Positions 11,791 through 22,537 of a DNA stretch of 34,134 bases are shown here, piece by piece. Each line of letters begins with the position of its first letter. Within the stretch, counting starts at the first letter, position 1. The translations under genes were made by a program, and so were the position numbers. Under the pieces are notes generated by a model. The model was not told the origin of the DNA and ran no database searches. It saw only the letters and a program-made list of their open reading frames with translations. The DNA comes from Rhizophagus sp. LPA8_4_AMF (Eukaryota; Glomeromycota; Glomeromycetes; Glomerales; Glomeraceae): positions 1 to 34,134 of the forward strand of contig JADRCO010000418.1 in NCBI GenBank assembly GCA_021464525.1, in the 5' to 3' direction.

Positions 11791-13004
11791 GTGAACTCAG
11801 GAACTCTGTATAGTATATTTTACTTTCAGTATGATTTATTTTTGATAAAAAAATTTTGACATTGGGTTAAAATTAAGAATTTTCAATTGTGTGAGTTTGT
11901 AGGGCCGTGATCGTATTATTCGATAATTTATCTTTCGACAAATGAAATATTTGGGAACTCGAATATTATAACTAATATATACCTAAGAATTATTCAGCGG
12001 TGGTTTATGCGAGAAAGGACAATATGCTGTAGATAAATTATGTTGAGGTCCGGTATTAATATATTTAATGGACGAGATGAAATTGTAATTTACTACTTTT
12101 TTTATTATAAAAAGGGAAATCTATTTCAAAATTTACTAGACTAGGAAATCTATAATAGCTACGGAGTATTTGAGAGACCCATGCTATTCCGGATGCTAAT
12201 TCCGGTTCGGTAGTGACATTCTTCTATAAAGACATTATTTGCCAGTATGACTGTCCAAAAGAATTGAAGATGAACCCTAATTTCTAAGAAAAAAAGTGTC
12301 AGTAATTCATATTCTAAAAAAAAAAACCGGTATCAATTCCTAGATACTGTACATGTTTTTCACATGAAATTTTGTTGCATTTCCAAAATGCTTAAAATGT
12401 TTACAGTAGATTAAGTGATTTTTAATATAAAATGATAATCTTTAAAGTCTTTGTCCCAATAATTGATTATCAATTTGCGCCAAATTTCTTTTAATATAAT
12501 TCATGTTATCTATTTATCCGTAACACAAAAATCTTGTCGCACTAATAAATGAGCAGATAAAATCTAGAGTTTTTTTAAAAATTATTATTCTTAATAGATT
12601 AAGTTGTGCAAAATCTATAAATGGAAAAGAAATTTAAAACGTAAAATGAGTTATTCGCAATGATTTCGCAGAGTTTTTTATTGTCAATGTAATTAAATTT
12701 ATCCGGTTTATCCAAAAAGGTTCGGCGATCATTTCATTTATAATGAATGGCTGTCAAAATTATCAGAATGTTCATTCTCAATGAGCGCAAATTCACATGA
12801 CATCATGTCACACGATAAACTACTCCAAAAATAGAAGGATAAAAAAAGTACAAAACTCTTTGTTTACATTCAAATAAGTATTTTTGTTTGAAATCCGATC
12901 ACTTGATTTACATTAAAAAGTAATATAAAAAAAACGAGACAAATCCTAGGATAAAATTTCAACACTGAAGTTTTTTTTTGAAAATATTAAAAAAATAAAC
13001 AAAA
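11791..13004. other. Intergenic and upstream region of the first F-box gene
   Basis: No gene seen. A near-palindromic ATTTCATTTATAATGAAT at 12733-12750 and a short A-rich leader (aaaaATG) precede the gene at 13005. Confidence 0.3.
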
Positions 13005-14480
13005 ATGACTACTCTTAACGCTGATTGTCTTAACGAGATCTTTGGATATTTAGAGGACGATAAGACCACTTTACATTCATGCCTACTGGTTAATCGTTTC
13101 TGGTGTAAAGGTTCTGTTAGGATTTTATGGAAAAATCTCAATATATCAGCAAAAGATCTTAATACTTTAATTACTTGTCTACCTGATGAATCTAAAATCC
13201 TTTTATATAATAGTGGAATCATTCCTTCAAATTTAAAACCTTTATGTCCTTGCGATAATTTGTGTAAGAAAGAGGTTATGTCGGCTTCAACTTCAAAACA
13301 TCCACTATTTAATTATGCATCATATTGTAAAGTTCTTTCAGTTTCTAATATTTATTCTATTGTTAAACTCTTCTTTAACAATCAACAGTCAATTAATACA
13401 AAAGAAAATATTAATTTATTAGTACAAGAAATATTAAAAATGTTTATGAGCGTTTCTTCGATAAAAAATTTATCATATACTTCGAATAATATAAAAATTC
13501 CAAACAATATAAATTTTGTTAATTTCTCTGAAACGAAATACTGTTTAACAAATCTTTCAGAATTTACCTGTACTTCAAACGTTAACTCTGAAGTTTTTAA
13601 TCAATTGTCGAAAATGTGTCATAATATTCAATCATTAAATATTGAGTTTAACAAATATGCTGATACAGTTACAGATGGGTTAAAAAAATTAATTTCTTCA
13701 CAAAATAATTTAAAATCCTTATCATTAACTTATTATGAAACAAATCATTGGTCAGATATCATAACTTTGTTGACGAAACATTCAGATACTTTAATCAAGT
13801 TAAGCATCAAAGGAGAAGGAAATCACTGGCCATTATCTTTTATAAAAGATTTCAAAAATTTACAAGAACTTGAAATATCGTTAAATTTCGTTAATAAAGA
13901 CGATGAGTATTCGGATTTCGAACATTTTGAGGATATACAATATTTTACTTTTCCACATTTAAAAAAATTAAATATTAATCTTCCAAAAAAAGTTGAACCG
14001 ATAGTAGTAAAATTTTTAGAGAACAATGGAGAGAATTTAGAGGAATTTCAAAGTAAATGTGAATGTAAAAATTCATCAATAAATCGTGCTGTCAATGATC
14101 ATTGTCCGAAATTGAAATCATTGCATACTATATTTGGCGAAAATTTATCAGGATTATTGTTAAGAAATATTTTTAAGAAATGCAAAAAATTAGAAATTAT
14201 TGAAATATATCGTCATGGGTCAAATTTAAGCGGAAGAGAACTTTTGAAAATTGTAGCTGAAAATTCACCGAAGAATTTCCATGAATTAAAATTACATAAT
14301 TATTATGCGGAATTAGACGCTGAAGATTTGAAATCCTTTTTTATTAGTTGGAAAAAACGTAACTCACAAAAATTACTTACTTTAATTTTTAAAAATGTTG
14401 GTTCTAAAAAAAATGATAAAAAGGAGGAAATTATTAATGAATATGAAAAGGATGGTGTAATTAAAATTGTAAAAATGTAA
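13005..14480 (+). CDS. F-box / leucine-rich-repeat protein (paralog A)
   Basis: 491 aa, single exon, ATG in an A-rich context. An N-terminal F-box lies at about residues 5-45 (DCLNEIFGYLEDDK...SCLLVNRFWCKGSVRILWKNL). The remainder is degenerate LRR-like, with recurrent LxxLxIxx segments: LKSLSL, LIKLSIKG, LQELEISL, LKKLNINL, LKSLHTIF, LEIIEIY. By family analogy the F-box binds Skp1 and the LRR region recruits a substrate to an SCF ubiquitin ligase; the substrate is unknown. It is a tandem duplicate of the gene at 14794. The 3' coding half is nearly identical and the 3' flank is also similar. No membrane segment or signal peptide is seen. Confidence 0.88.
   Translation: MTTLNADCLNEIFGYLEDDKTTLHSCLLVNRFWCKGSVRILWKNLNISAKDLNTLITCLPDESKILLYNSGIIPSNLKPLCPCDNLCKKEVMSASTSKHPLFNYASYCKVLSVSNIYSIVKLFFNNQQSINTKENINLLVQEILKMFMSVSSIKNLSYTSNNIKIPNNINFVNFSETKYCLTNLSEFTCTSNVNSEVFNQLSKMCHNIQSLNIEFNKYADTVTDGLKKLISSQNNLKSLSLTYYETNHWSDIITLLTKHSDTLIKLSIKGEGNHWPLSFIKDFKNLQELEISLNFVNKDDEYSDFEHFEDIQYFTFPHLKKLNINLPKKVEPIVVKFLENNGENLEEFQSKCECKNSSINRAVNDHCPKLKSLHTIFGENLSGLLLRNIFKKCKKLEIIEIYRHGSNLSGRELLKIVAENSPKNFHELKLHNYYAELDAEDLKSFFISWKKRNSQKLLTLIFKNVGSKKNDKKEEIINEYEKDGVIKIVKM
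14101..14356 (+). repeat. 256-bp tract identical to 15911-16166 (copy 1)
   Basis: Base-for-base identical to the copy 1810 bp downstream, third codon positions included, whereas the 5' coding halves of the two genes differ at many sites and by several indels. Suggests gene conversion or a very recent exchange. Confidence 0.85.
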
Positions 14481-14793
14481 ATTTACGCATCTTTTTAAGT
14501 TGTATATATATTATTATGTTGAAATATCAAATATGCTTTGTAAGAAATATTTTTGATTGTATTAAATAAATTAAGTATCATGGAAAAATCTCGTTTCTTT
14601 TTTTTGTTTGTTTGCCTGGCGTGAGAGTTTCTAATTTTAGTAACACAAGTTACACAACAAGGGATATACGACTTACTTAATAAAGTAAAAAAATGGAACT
14701 TATAAATAAATGACTTTACAATTTTAGCTTTAGAAAAACTGAAATTTCACGCAAGAAAATATTTTTTTTTTTTTAGAAAATAGAAATAAAAAA
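14481..14793. other. Spacer between tandem F-box paralogs
   Basis: The first 100 bp resemble the 3' flank of paralog B (16291-16395), with a shared AAGAAATATTTTTGATTGTA block, so the duplication unit includes the 3' UTR. The remainder, with a long T tract at 14762-14774, must hold the promoter of B. Confidence 0.5.
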
Positions 14794-16290
14794 ATGTCTC
14801 AACTTAATGCTGATTGTCTTAACGAGATCTTTGGATGCTTAGAGGAAGATAAGGCCACTTTATATTCATGCTTACTAGTTAATCGCCTTTGGTGTCAGGT
14901 TTCAGTTAGAATTTTATGGAAGAAGCCCAATGCATCGGCAAAAGTTCTTAATACCTTAATTATTTGTTTACCTGATGAATCTAAAAATTTCTTATATAAC
15001 AATGGAATTATTTTATTACCAAATTTGAAATCTTTATATGCACCTAACGATAATTTGTGTAAGAATGAAATTATCTCGGTTCTAACTTCGAAACCTCCAT
15101 TATTCAACTACGTATCATATTGCAAAGTTATATCAATTTATAAAATTCATTCTATTGTTAAGCTTTTTCTCACTAACAATCAACAGTCAATTAATACAAT
15201 AAAAAATATTAATTTATTAACACAAGAAATATTAAAAATGGTTATGAGCGTTTCTTCGTTGAACAAATTATTATATACTTGTGATATAGATTATAGTTCA
15301 AAAATAAAAGATTTGAAAATATCAGATAGAATAACTTTCGTTCATTCTTCTGGAGCGAGATATTGTTTAACAAATCTTTCAGAATTTACCTGTACTTCAA
15401 ACATTAATTCTGAAGTTTTTAATCAGCTATCAAAAATATGTCATAATATTCAATCATTAAATATTAGGTTTAACAAATATGCTGATACAGTTACAGACGG
15501 GTTAAAAAATTTAATTTATTCACAAAATAATTTAAAATCCTTATCAACTTATTATGAATCATATCATTGGGCAGATATCATACCTTCGTTGATGAAACAT
15601 TCTGATACTTTAATCAAGTTAAGCATCAAAGGAGAAGAAAATCATTGGCCATTATCTTTTATAAAAGTTTTCAATAATTTACAAGAACTTAATATATCAT
15701 TAAGTTTCATTAATGAAGACGAAGATTTCGAATATTTTGAAGATTTACAACATTTTACTTTTCCACATTTAAAAAAATTAAATGTTAATCTTCCAACGAA
15801 ATTCGAACCGATAGTAGTAAAATTCTTAGAGAACAATGGAGAGAATTTAGAGGAATTTCAAAGTAGATGTAAATGTAATAATTCATCAATAAATCGTGCT
15901 GTCAATGATTATTGTCCGAAATTGAAATCATTGCATACTATATTTGGCGAAAATTTATCAGGATTATTGTTAAGAAATATTTTTAAGAAATGCAAAAAAT
16001 TAGAAATTATTGAAATATATCGTCATGGGTCAAATTTAAGCGGAAGAGAACTTTTGAAAATTGTAGCTGAAAATTCACCGAAGAATTTCCATGAATTAAA
16101 ATTACATAATTATTATGCGGAATTAGACGCTGAAGATTTGAAATCCTTTTTTATTAGTTGGAAAAAGCGTAACCCACAAAAATTACTTACTTTAATTTTT
16201 AAAAATATTGGTTCTAAAAAAAATAATGAAAAGAAGGAAATTATTAATGAATATGAAAAGAACGGTGTAATTAAAATTTTAAAGATGTAA
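14794..16290 (+). CDS. F-box / leucine-rich-repeat protein (paralog B)
   Basis: 498 aa, single exon, ATG preceded by an A-rich leader. The F-box lies at about residues 4-44 (DCLNEIFGCLEEDK...SCLLVNRLWCQVSVRILWKK). The LRR-like C-terminal region aligns with paralog A throughout, with small indels (for example an extra DYSSKIKD segment around residue 167 and loss of a few acidic residues near 306). The C-terminal third is almost the same protein. Probable SCF substrate adaptor with unknown target. It is followed by a decayed third copy in the same orientation (17144), so this was once a three-gene tandem array. Confidence 0.88.
   Translation: MSQLNADCLNEIFGCLEEDKATLYSCLLVNRLWCQVSVRILWKKPNASAKVLNTLIICLPDESKNFLYNNGIILLPNLKSLYAPNDNLCKNEIISVLTSKPPLFNYVSYCKVISIYKIHSIVKLFLTNNQQSINTIKNINLLTQEILKMVMSVSSLNKLLYTCDIDYSSKIKDLKISDRITFVHSSGARYCLTNLSEFTCTSNINSEVFNQLSKICHNIQSLNIRFNKYADTVTDGLKNLIYSQNNLKSLSTYYESYHWADIIPSLMKHSDTLIKLSIKGEENHWPLSFIKVFNNLQELNISLSFINEDEDFEYFEDLQHFTFPHLKKLNVNLPTKFEPIVVKFLENNGENLEEFQSRCKCNNSSINRAVNDYCPKLKSLHTIFGENLSGLLLRNIFKKCKKLEIIEIYRHGSNLSGRELLKIVAENSPKNFHELKLHNYYAELDAEDLKSFFISWKKRNPQKLLTLIFKNIGSKKNNEKKEIINEYEKNGVIKILKM
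15911..16166 (+). repeat. 256-bp tract identical to 14101-14356 (copy 2)
   Basis: Second copy of the conversion-like tract. It is bounded by single-base differences at 15910 and 16167. Confidence 0.85.
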
Positions 16291-17143
16291 ATTTATGCAT
16301 TTTTTAAATTGTATATACTATTAGTATGTTAAATATCAAATATACTTAGCAAGAAATATTTTTGATTGTATATAAATAAAATTAAATAAATTAATGAATT
16401 ACTTTTTACAATACACAAGGTTCGTTTCTGGTGTGAAGCTTATGTCCAGAAATTACAGCGAGGATGTCCGGTATGTCTATCCTATAAAAAAAATTCTGGA
16501 AAAAACTCCGATAAATATCATTTTTCTAGTCTTTATTCCGAAGAAACTCAGACAAGTGATCATTTTTCTGAAAAATTTTTTATAAGGCTAGGAAAATTTA
16601 AAATTCCCGGAAAATGTATCGAAATGTGAAGATTCCGGACATTGTACAGACATTATCAGGACAACTTAGAGACAAATTCCGGAATTTCTTTTTCATATTG
16701 GAATAATATTTAAATTTTTATTTTTAAGTGCATGACTGCTTTGTAATAGTGAATGCGCGGAATGTACAATATTTAATACAGTCTAGCGTTACATAAATTA
16801 TCCCTTTGCTATGTTACTGTACTATCCAATTTTTAAATCAGATATATTTTAAGAGCCAATGCACTTTATATGCAGTACTAGACGGTAATAACGCATTCAA
16901 TTATATATGTAATCTATAAGAATTCTCACATAATCAAAAATTATCACATGTACCGAGTAAATAGATTTCTGTTTGAATATTGACTAATGCTTTGCAATAG
17001 GATATTACTAAATATCACCAGTGGTGACTGGACGGTTAATTTATGATGTAATACCAGCCAGTATTTTATTAGATTTTTAATTCTGGCCAAAAGTTCATGT
17101 ATGGTGACCATCATCACTAATACCCTATTAAATAAATAACAAA
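16291..17143. other. Intergenic with possible degenerate repeat
   Basis: From 16440 to 16690 the sequence repeats TGTCCGG / TTCCGGAAT-like motifs (at 16468, 16632 and 16679). It resembles an old transposable-element fragment, but I could not find paired ends. The 63-codon frame at 16394-16585 lies across it and looks spurious. Confidence 0.3.
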
Positions 17144-17650
17144 ATGTCTCAATTTTCATAACGAGATATATGAGTAATTAGAGGCACTTTATTCACACCT
17201 CGATATCTTTGTTAGAATTTTACCCAATTATCGATAAAAGTTCTTAATACTTTGATTATTTGTCGACTTGATGAATTTGAAAACCTTTTATATAATAATG
17301 GAATTATTTAAATTCCAAATTAAAACCTTTATTTATGTCGTCCTGACGAATTAATGACCACTTTTGTAGGAAAAGAGTTATACTAAATCTCCACTATATA
17401 TCATATTCTGATTAGCTTTTATAAATAATTAGTTGAAGCAAACCCTGAAAGTAAACACTAATTAAAAATTATGTGAGATAATATTGTTAATATAATTATA
17501 ACTTTGTCAATTTCAATTTCATATAGCAAGATACTGTTTCAGAACTGACCTGTAGTTCAGTTCGTACTGATATTTTTTATACTGCAGATACAGTTCAAAG
17601 AAGAAACAAATTATTGAGCGAAAATCATAACTTCACGTTTGGGAACCCTA
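17144..17650 (+). pseudogene. F-box pseudogene, decayed third tandem copy
   Basis: Starts ATGTCTCAA like paralog B and keeps recognisable blocks in the same order: AACGAGAT, GTTAGAATTTTA, AAAGTTCTTAATACTTTGATT, CTTTTATATAATAATGGAATTATT, and AGATACTGTTTCAGAAC...GACCTGTAGTTCA. It has many deletions and stops and no open frame. It corresponds to roughly the first 200 codons, with the 3' half missing. A MITE begins 40 bp after the last similarity. Confidence 0.7.
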
Positions 17651-17692
17651 ATCAAATGATGAAATCATCGGTTCTCAGGTCGGTGGTAGGTA

Positions 17693-18132
17693 AAGTTGGG
17701 TGCCGAAATATTTCGGCTATAGCAAAATGCCAAAACTCTTGCCGAAATCCCAAACTAAATTCTAGATTTCAGCAATGATTTGAGATTTCGACAATGGTTT
17801 GGAATCAAATTGTCAAAACCTCAAACTATTGCCAAGATCCCAAATGGTTGCCAAAATTCTAACTATCCATTGCTAAGATTACAGACCGTTATACAAACTT
17901 AAAATTGGGTGCCGAAATCCAAAACCTATTAACCGTGTAGCAAACTAAGCAAAGGGTATTTCGGTTCTTGGAATATAATAATTGCTGAAATCCCAAATCC
18001 CAAACTTGTCAAAATCCAAAATTGATGCCAAAATTCTAAATTATTACCGAAATTCAAATCTAAGATTTGATTTGGGATTTCGGCAAGAGTTTTGGCATAT
18101 TGCTATAGCCGAAATATTTCGGCACCCAACTC
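17693..18132. mobile_element. MITE, 440 bp, with 62-bp terminal inverted repeats
   Basis: The left end 17693-17754 and the inverted right end 18071-18132 match at 60 of 62 positions by my count. TA flanks both sides (17691-17692 and 18133-18134), fitting a Tc1/mariner-type target duplication. Each end contains the perfect 16-bp palindrome GCCGAAATATTTCGGC. The interior is built of degenerate copies of a TTGCCAAAATCCCAAA-like motif in both orientations, including a further partial copy of the terminus near 17907. No transposase frame; the 62-codon frame crossing its right end is spurious. Confidence 0.8.
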
Positions 18133-18134
18133 TA

Positions 18135-19233
18135 GTGATAGGTGAACGGAAATATGATCCCACAAACTAAAATTGATTTCAGTGACGAGCTGACAAAATA
18201 CTAGGCATAGTGTATCATTTTATGAAAATCAATTTTTTGAAGGAAATGTTTTTAAAAAAAAACGAGCGTTGTTGTAGCGCGGTTTAGATTAACTCAATTT
18301 GGATTTATATGGTTCCCGGAGTTCTTCTGTATACAAATCCACTCAGAGCAGTCATTTTTGTTAAAAATCTATGTAATATTATAAGCATATTTATTGCTTT
18401 TAGCTAGATTTATAATGAAGAAAACTACAGACAAAAGCCAAAAGGCGGAAAAGTTCTCAATTTCTTAAGGAATTAAAATTGTCGTATTAATTAACAATTT
18501 TTCGTGTTCCATTTATAAGAAAATGGTTAAAACAACAACTACTTGTCAGGAAGATGTGATGTGATTATTGCATAGAATCCCAAAATTTTATGTGACTTAT
18601 TAATCTGAATTAGAGAGAATACTGTATATACGTTTGATAACTAGTTTCTTACCATCAGAAATATTTATCATGAAAAATAGATCAGTAACCGGGTAAAGTA
18701 ATTAAAATAAATTGAAATTTAGCTTATTCATATTACCGATGATTTAAAGTTGAACCAGTGAACCAGTTAAATTAACTATTTTTTTTATCGTTGAATGTTA
18801 AGATTTATAAACCTGAAAATTGAATTATACCTTTATAGAATCTTAGCATAAGCTTAATTTAAACTTTTTATGTTAATTATAATTATAATTTACAGATGAA
18901 AAAATCCAACAAATAATTATGTTTGTTTTCAAGATGTATTGATATCTTAGCAAGTTTTTGAGCGTGAAAAGAACTATCATCAATTACTATGCTGTCTTTT
19001 TTTCGCTCAAAGGTTCTAATATTAAATTATCAAAACATAAAATGTTTCAGCAGTTAGTTTATTAGTACTAGAAATAGGAGAGAATATTTACTTGCAGGAA
19101 ATAGTTTTCTTTATTTAACTAATATATTTGAATTACACTAAGAAATAGCCATCAATATTTCAATATTCCTATATAATATATATGTTCCACGCAAATGTAA
19201 TATAAACGTAAACCTGTTATTAATTATCCTAGT
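18135..19233. other. Intergenic, nothing recognised
   Basis: AT-rich without sustained open frames. It lies downstream of the minus-strand F-box gene, so it holds that gene's 3' flank. Confidence 0.3.
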
Positions 19234-20038
19234 TTAAAAATTATACATATTTAGAAAAAATTGGTCATCAGTTTCAAATTTTTTTATAATACCCAACTTT
19301 TTGTATCTTGCTATCATTTCACCAGTTTTGATATCTAACTTAAAACTCTCTTCGCTAATTATTAATGAAATTGGATTTTGTGGTTTACGGGCTTTCCAAC
19401 CAATAAAAAATGATCGCAAATCATTTGAACCTAATGTCACATGACTATGTAATTTTAATTCACGAAAACTTTCGGGTGAATATTTAACAACAGCTTCTAA
19501 TAGTTTTTTTCCTCCCAGAAAACAATGACCACATATACCTAGAAAACTTTCTAATTGTTGACAACTCTCAAAAATTAATTTTAACATTTCTATATCATTT
19601 CTTGGAAATATAGTATGTAATGATTTTAAATTTGGACAGAATTCAGTTATGGCTAGGTGTAATGAATTATCATTTCTATTCACATATAATTCTTCCAAAT
19701 TCCTTCCATTATTTTCTAAAAATTTAATCAACATCTTAACTTCTGGACAAATAACTAATTTTAAAATTCGTAAGTGTGGAAAAGTGATATATTGTATTTC
19801 CTTAAAGTCAGCATATCTATATTCAAGTAATAAATTTTTTATTGTGTTTGAATGTTTTGCTAATAAAGATGCAATCTTTGGCCAATCTTTATCATTATTA
19901 TGATTTTTATGATGATCATCATCAACGTCGTCGTTGTCATCATCATCATCATCATTATCATCGTTATTATCGTTACTAAGACTATTAAGATTAATACTAT
20001 ACGAATATACATAAACCTCACCGTCATCGTCATCGTCA

Positions 20039-20069
<31 letters not shown>

Positions 20070-20922
20070 CGTCGTCGTCGTCACCATCATCATTCATATC
20101 ATGAAAATAATCACCATAATAATAATCACCATATTTTATAAATGATACGGATATCAAATTTTTTTGTGATAAAAACAAATCTTCTAACTCCTTTGAAATA
20201 CAACAAAAATGTACTCTAAGTGATTGTATGTTGTGACATACTTGAGACAGTTGTAGAAAAAATTCAGAATTAATGTCTGAGCCGCATCTCAAATCTGAAA
20301 GATTATTTAAACAATCTTTTGCTCCAGGAAAACTAATAAAATTTGAAATATGCTGAAAATAACTAGAAACATTATCATCACGACTATCTTCTATTAAACA
20401 ATAGGCCAATTTTTTTAAAGAAGTAACCTGTTTCATAAACATTCTTAAAATTTCTTGTGATACCAAGTAGTTTGTTTTTGAATTTCCAGTAAGAACCTTG
20501 TTATATGAGACATTACCTATAATGAGGTGTGGAATTGAAAGAACTTTGATAAATGATACATAATTAAATAATGGAGATCTTTGAGTTGTAGTTGGGATAG
20601 AAATTCCATTTTCGAATAAAAAGCCTATTGACTCGTTAGGGAGAAAAGCGACCAGAGTCTCAAATACTTTTAATGATACATCCAAATCGTGTGGTGAGGA
20701 GTCAACAAATTTAAAATTCCAAATGTTCTTCCATAAAATTTCAACAGAAGCTCTGCACCAAAGACGATTTACGAGTAAACAAGAATGTAAATTAACTTTA
20801 TCTTCATCTAAACACTCAAAAATTCTGTTAAGACAATCAATAGTAAGTTGAGAAGACACTGTGTTTTGAGAAACTTGAGAAATTTGAGAAGCTTGAGAAA
20901 TTTGAAAAGTTTGAGAAGTCAT
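19234..20922 (-). CDS. F-box / LRR protein with Asp-rich insertions (paralog C)
   Basis: 562 aa, single exon, ATG at 20922-20920. Residues 3-25 are SQ repeats (ISQASQ, ISQVSQ). The F-box lies at about 28-68 (DCLNRIFECLDEDK...SCLLVNRLWCRASVEILWKNIW). Two acidic tracts interrupt the LRR region: about 274-301, mostly Asp, and about 314-345, Asp/Asn/His. The paralogs have only a few residues at this point, so the extra length over A, B, D and E is due mainly to these tracts and the SQ leader. The C-terminal block (LESF...GGKKLLEAVVKYSPESFRELKL...FFIGWKARKPQ) aligns with the other paralogs. Probable SCF adaptor. The acidic loops are expected to be disordered and surface-exposed. Confidence 0.88.
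19910..20093. repeat. GAC/GAT trinucleotide microsatellite (coding)
   Basis: On the plus strand a nearly uninterrupted GTC/ATC run at 20021-20090, with a second looser block at 19913-19975. It encodes the Asp tracts of paralog C. The regular triplet pattern opens long artificial frames on both strands (poly-Thr/Met, poly-Ile/Val), which are not genes. Confidence 0.9.
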
Positions 20923-22162
20923 TTTTTTTTTTTACTTTTTTTTTAAAAAGAGAGAAAAAAAAAGTTTTAAATGATGAAAATGATGCGAATGGGTAAATTT
21001 AATTAACTTTAATTGGTCACATGTTGATTTAGCTATATTTGTAGAACAAAAAATTTCGGATCATTTGTCATTATAATGATTAATGACATTTCGAGTCGCA
21101 GTTATACCACCTAACCCGTGAAAATAAGTGATGCGACGAATAATTTATCCAATAATTTGATTGACCATTGCTTCTTTAGGGACGGGGAAGCATGATCGAT
21201 TCTTTAAAAAGTACTAATTGTTTCGTTTCTTATTTTTTGTAGAACAGGTTGAAGGTTCATATGGGTGGGAGATTTAAGATAAGTATGATGTTCAATAATG
21301 TGATTACATAAATGGGGTTATTCTTTTTCACCTTTAGTATATTTCATTGTTTATATTCTTAGAAACATAAAATTAGTAATTTCAATATGACAATCCTACA
21401 ATATATCTCGCGGTTCCTAATAATAATTCATGATGTTTTTTTATTTGATATTCTCACGGATGATTATTTAAAAAGATGGATAAATTAATAAAAAGTTTAG
21501 TAGTTATTTCCATTGATCCGTGAACTAACGTCCCTATACAATTTTAAGAATGACGGCGCTGTCGGCGCAGCCGCGCAAATCAATGATATCATAGTTCCCC
21601 GTGAAATTACTGCAGGCTACATTTATGTGTTATGAACGTGCTATTCATCGAATTTATATTTCGAATTAAAAATTGTATGGCTAATTTTGGCCATTTGCCT
21701 CCACAGTACCCGTGGCGATAATAACTGCAAAGACGTTAATTTTATATGATTTATGATAAACATCTTGAGCGAAAGAAATAAAATAAATTTTACTATTGGT
21801 TCCCGTGAAACGATGTGTCAGCAGTTAATTTAGGCCAGCATGAAATAAAAGACTAAAATCGTTTATTCTTATCTGAAATTAAGTAATTGATAAATTGCCG
21901 AGTTTATACACTTCGATTATATGGGTAAATTTAAATTTTAACATGCGTTAATTATTTTAATCAACAAAAATTTAATATATCAGACAAATTAAAAGATGAT
22001 AATAAAATTCTAATTCCCAGACTCAAATTTTTTAACTATTCCCTTTATCTTATATTTATCCATTTAAATCACGGTATTTAGATCCACGTCTAAGCTGTAA
22101 TAACATAGGGTGTCTAGTGTCTACCTTTAGTTTTCAATATCAAAAATAACTTCAATATTGTT
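20923..22162. other. Intergenic with a GC-rich patch
   Basis: Begins with the A/T-homopolymer promoter of paralog C. At 21553-21577 there is a CpG-dense patch (GGCGCTGTCGGCGCAGCCGC) unlike the surrounding AT-rich DNA. Two CCGTGAAA repeats (21599 and 21804) lie around it. No gene recognised. Confidence 0.35.
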
Positions 22163-22537
22163 ATGATAATGTCCAATTTAAACTCGAAGTTAATATTTCA
22201 AAACAACTATCTAAATAGAACACAAGACAAAACAAGACATACTTTTTATAATTATTTGTGCGTCGCCAGCAATTTACTGTTTCTTATTTTCAGCGTTCAC
22301 TTCTCTGAGAACGTTTCTAATTTCACTTTTGAACCTTTTGTCTTCAATCCTGCATATGACATACGACAATTTGGTCACTCTTTTCTAATCAAAGAAACAA
22401 AGAAGGTAGCTTGGTCCTCTTTAACTTATCGATTTAGGATAGCCCGGGCTTCAGTACGCGTTGGAACACTGGCTCCACAAGATGAATCACCACATTTAAC
22501 AACAGCAGATTGCACTCCTATAATTGTAGGAAAATAA
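22163..22537 (+). CDS. Hypothetical protein, 124 aa, doubtful
   Basis: ATG-initiated open frame, long for such AT-rich sequence, whose last 50 codons are unusually GC-balanced (YRFRIARASVRVGTLAPQDES...). A hydrophobic stretch at about residues 32-47 (YLCVASNLLFLIFSV) could be a membrane segment or, less likely, an internal signal anchor. The stretch also contains a good 3' splice site (TTATTTTCAG at about 22284-22293), so the true gene may be spliced or may be an exon of something decayed. I recognise no family. Confidence 0.3.
   Translation: MIMSNLNSKLIFQNNYLNRTQDKTRHTFYNYLCVASNLLFLIFSVHFSENVSNFTFEPFVFNPAYDIRQFGHSFLIKETKKVAWSSLTYRFRIARASVRVGTLAPQDESPHLTTADCTPIIVGK

Noticed and set aside
16394..16585. 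63-codon plus-strand frame after paralog B
   Set aside because: Falls in TTCCGG-rich degenerate repeat sequence and has no homology to the neighbouring genes.
17982..18170. 62-codon frame
   Set aside because: Lies across the right inverted end of the MITE; no protein-like content.
19649..20145. Poly-Ile/Val and poly-Thr/Met frames around 20 kb
   Set aside because: Produced by the GAC/GAT triplet repeat of paralog C read in other frames.
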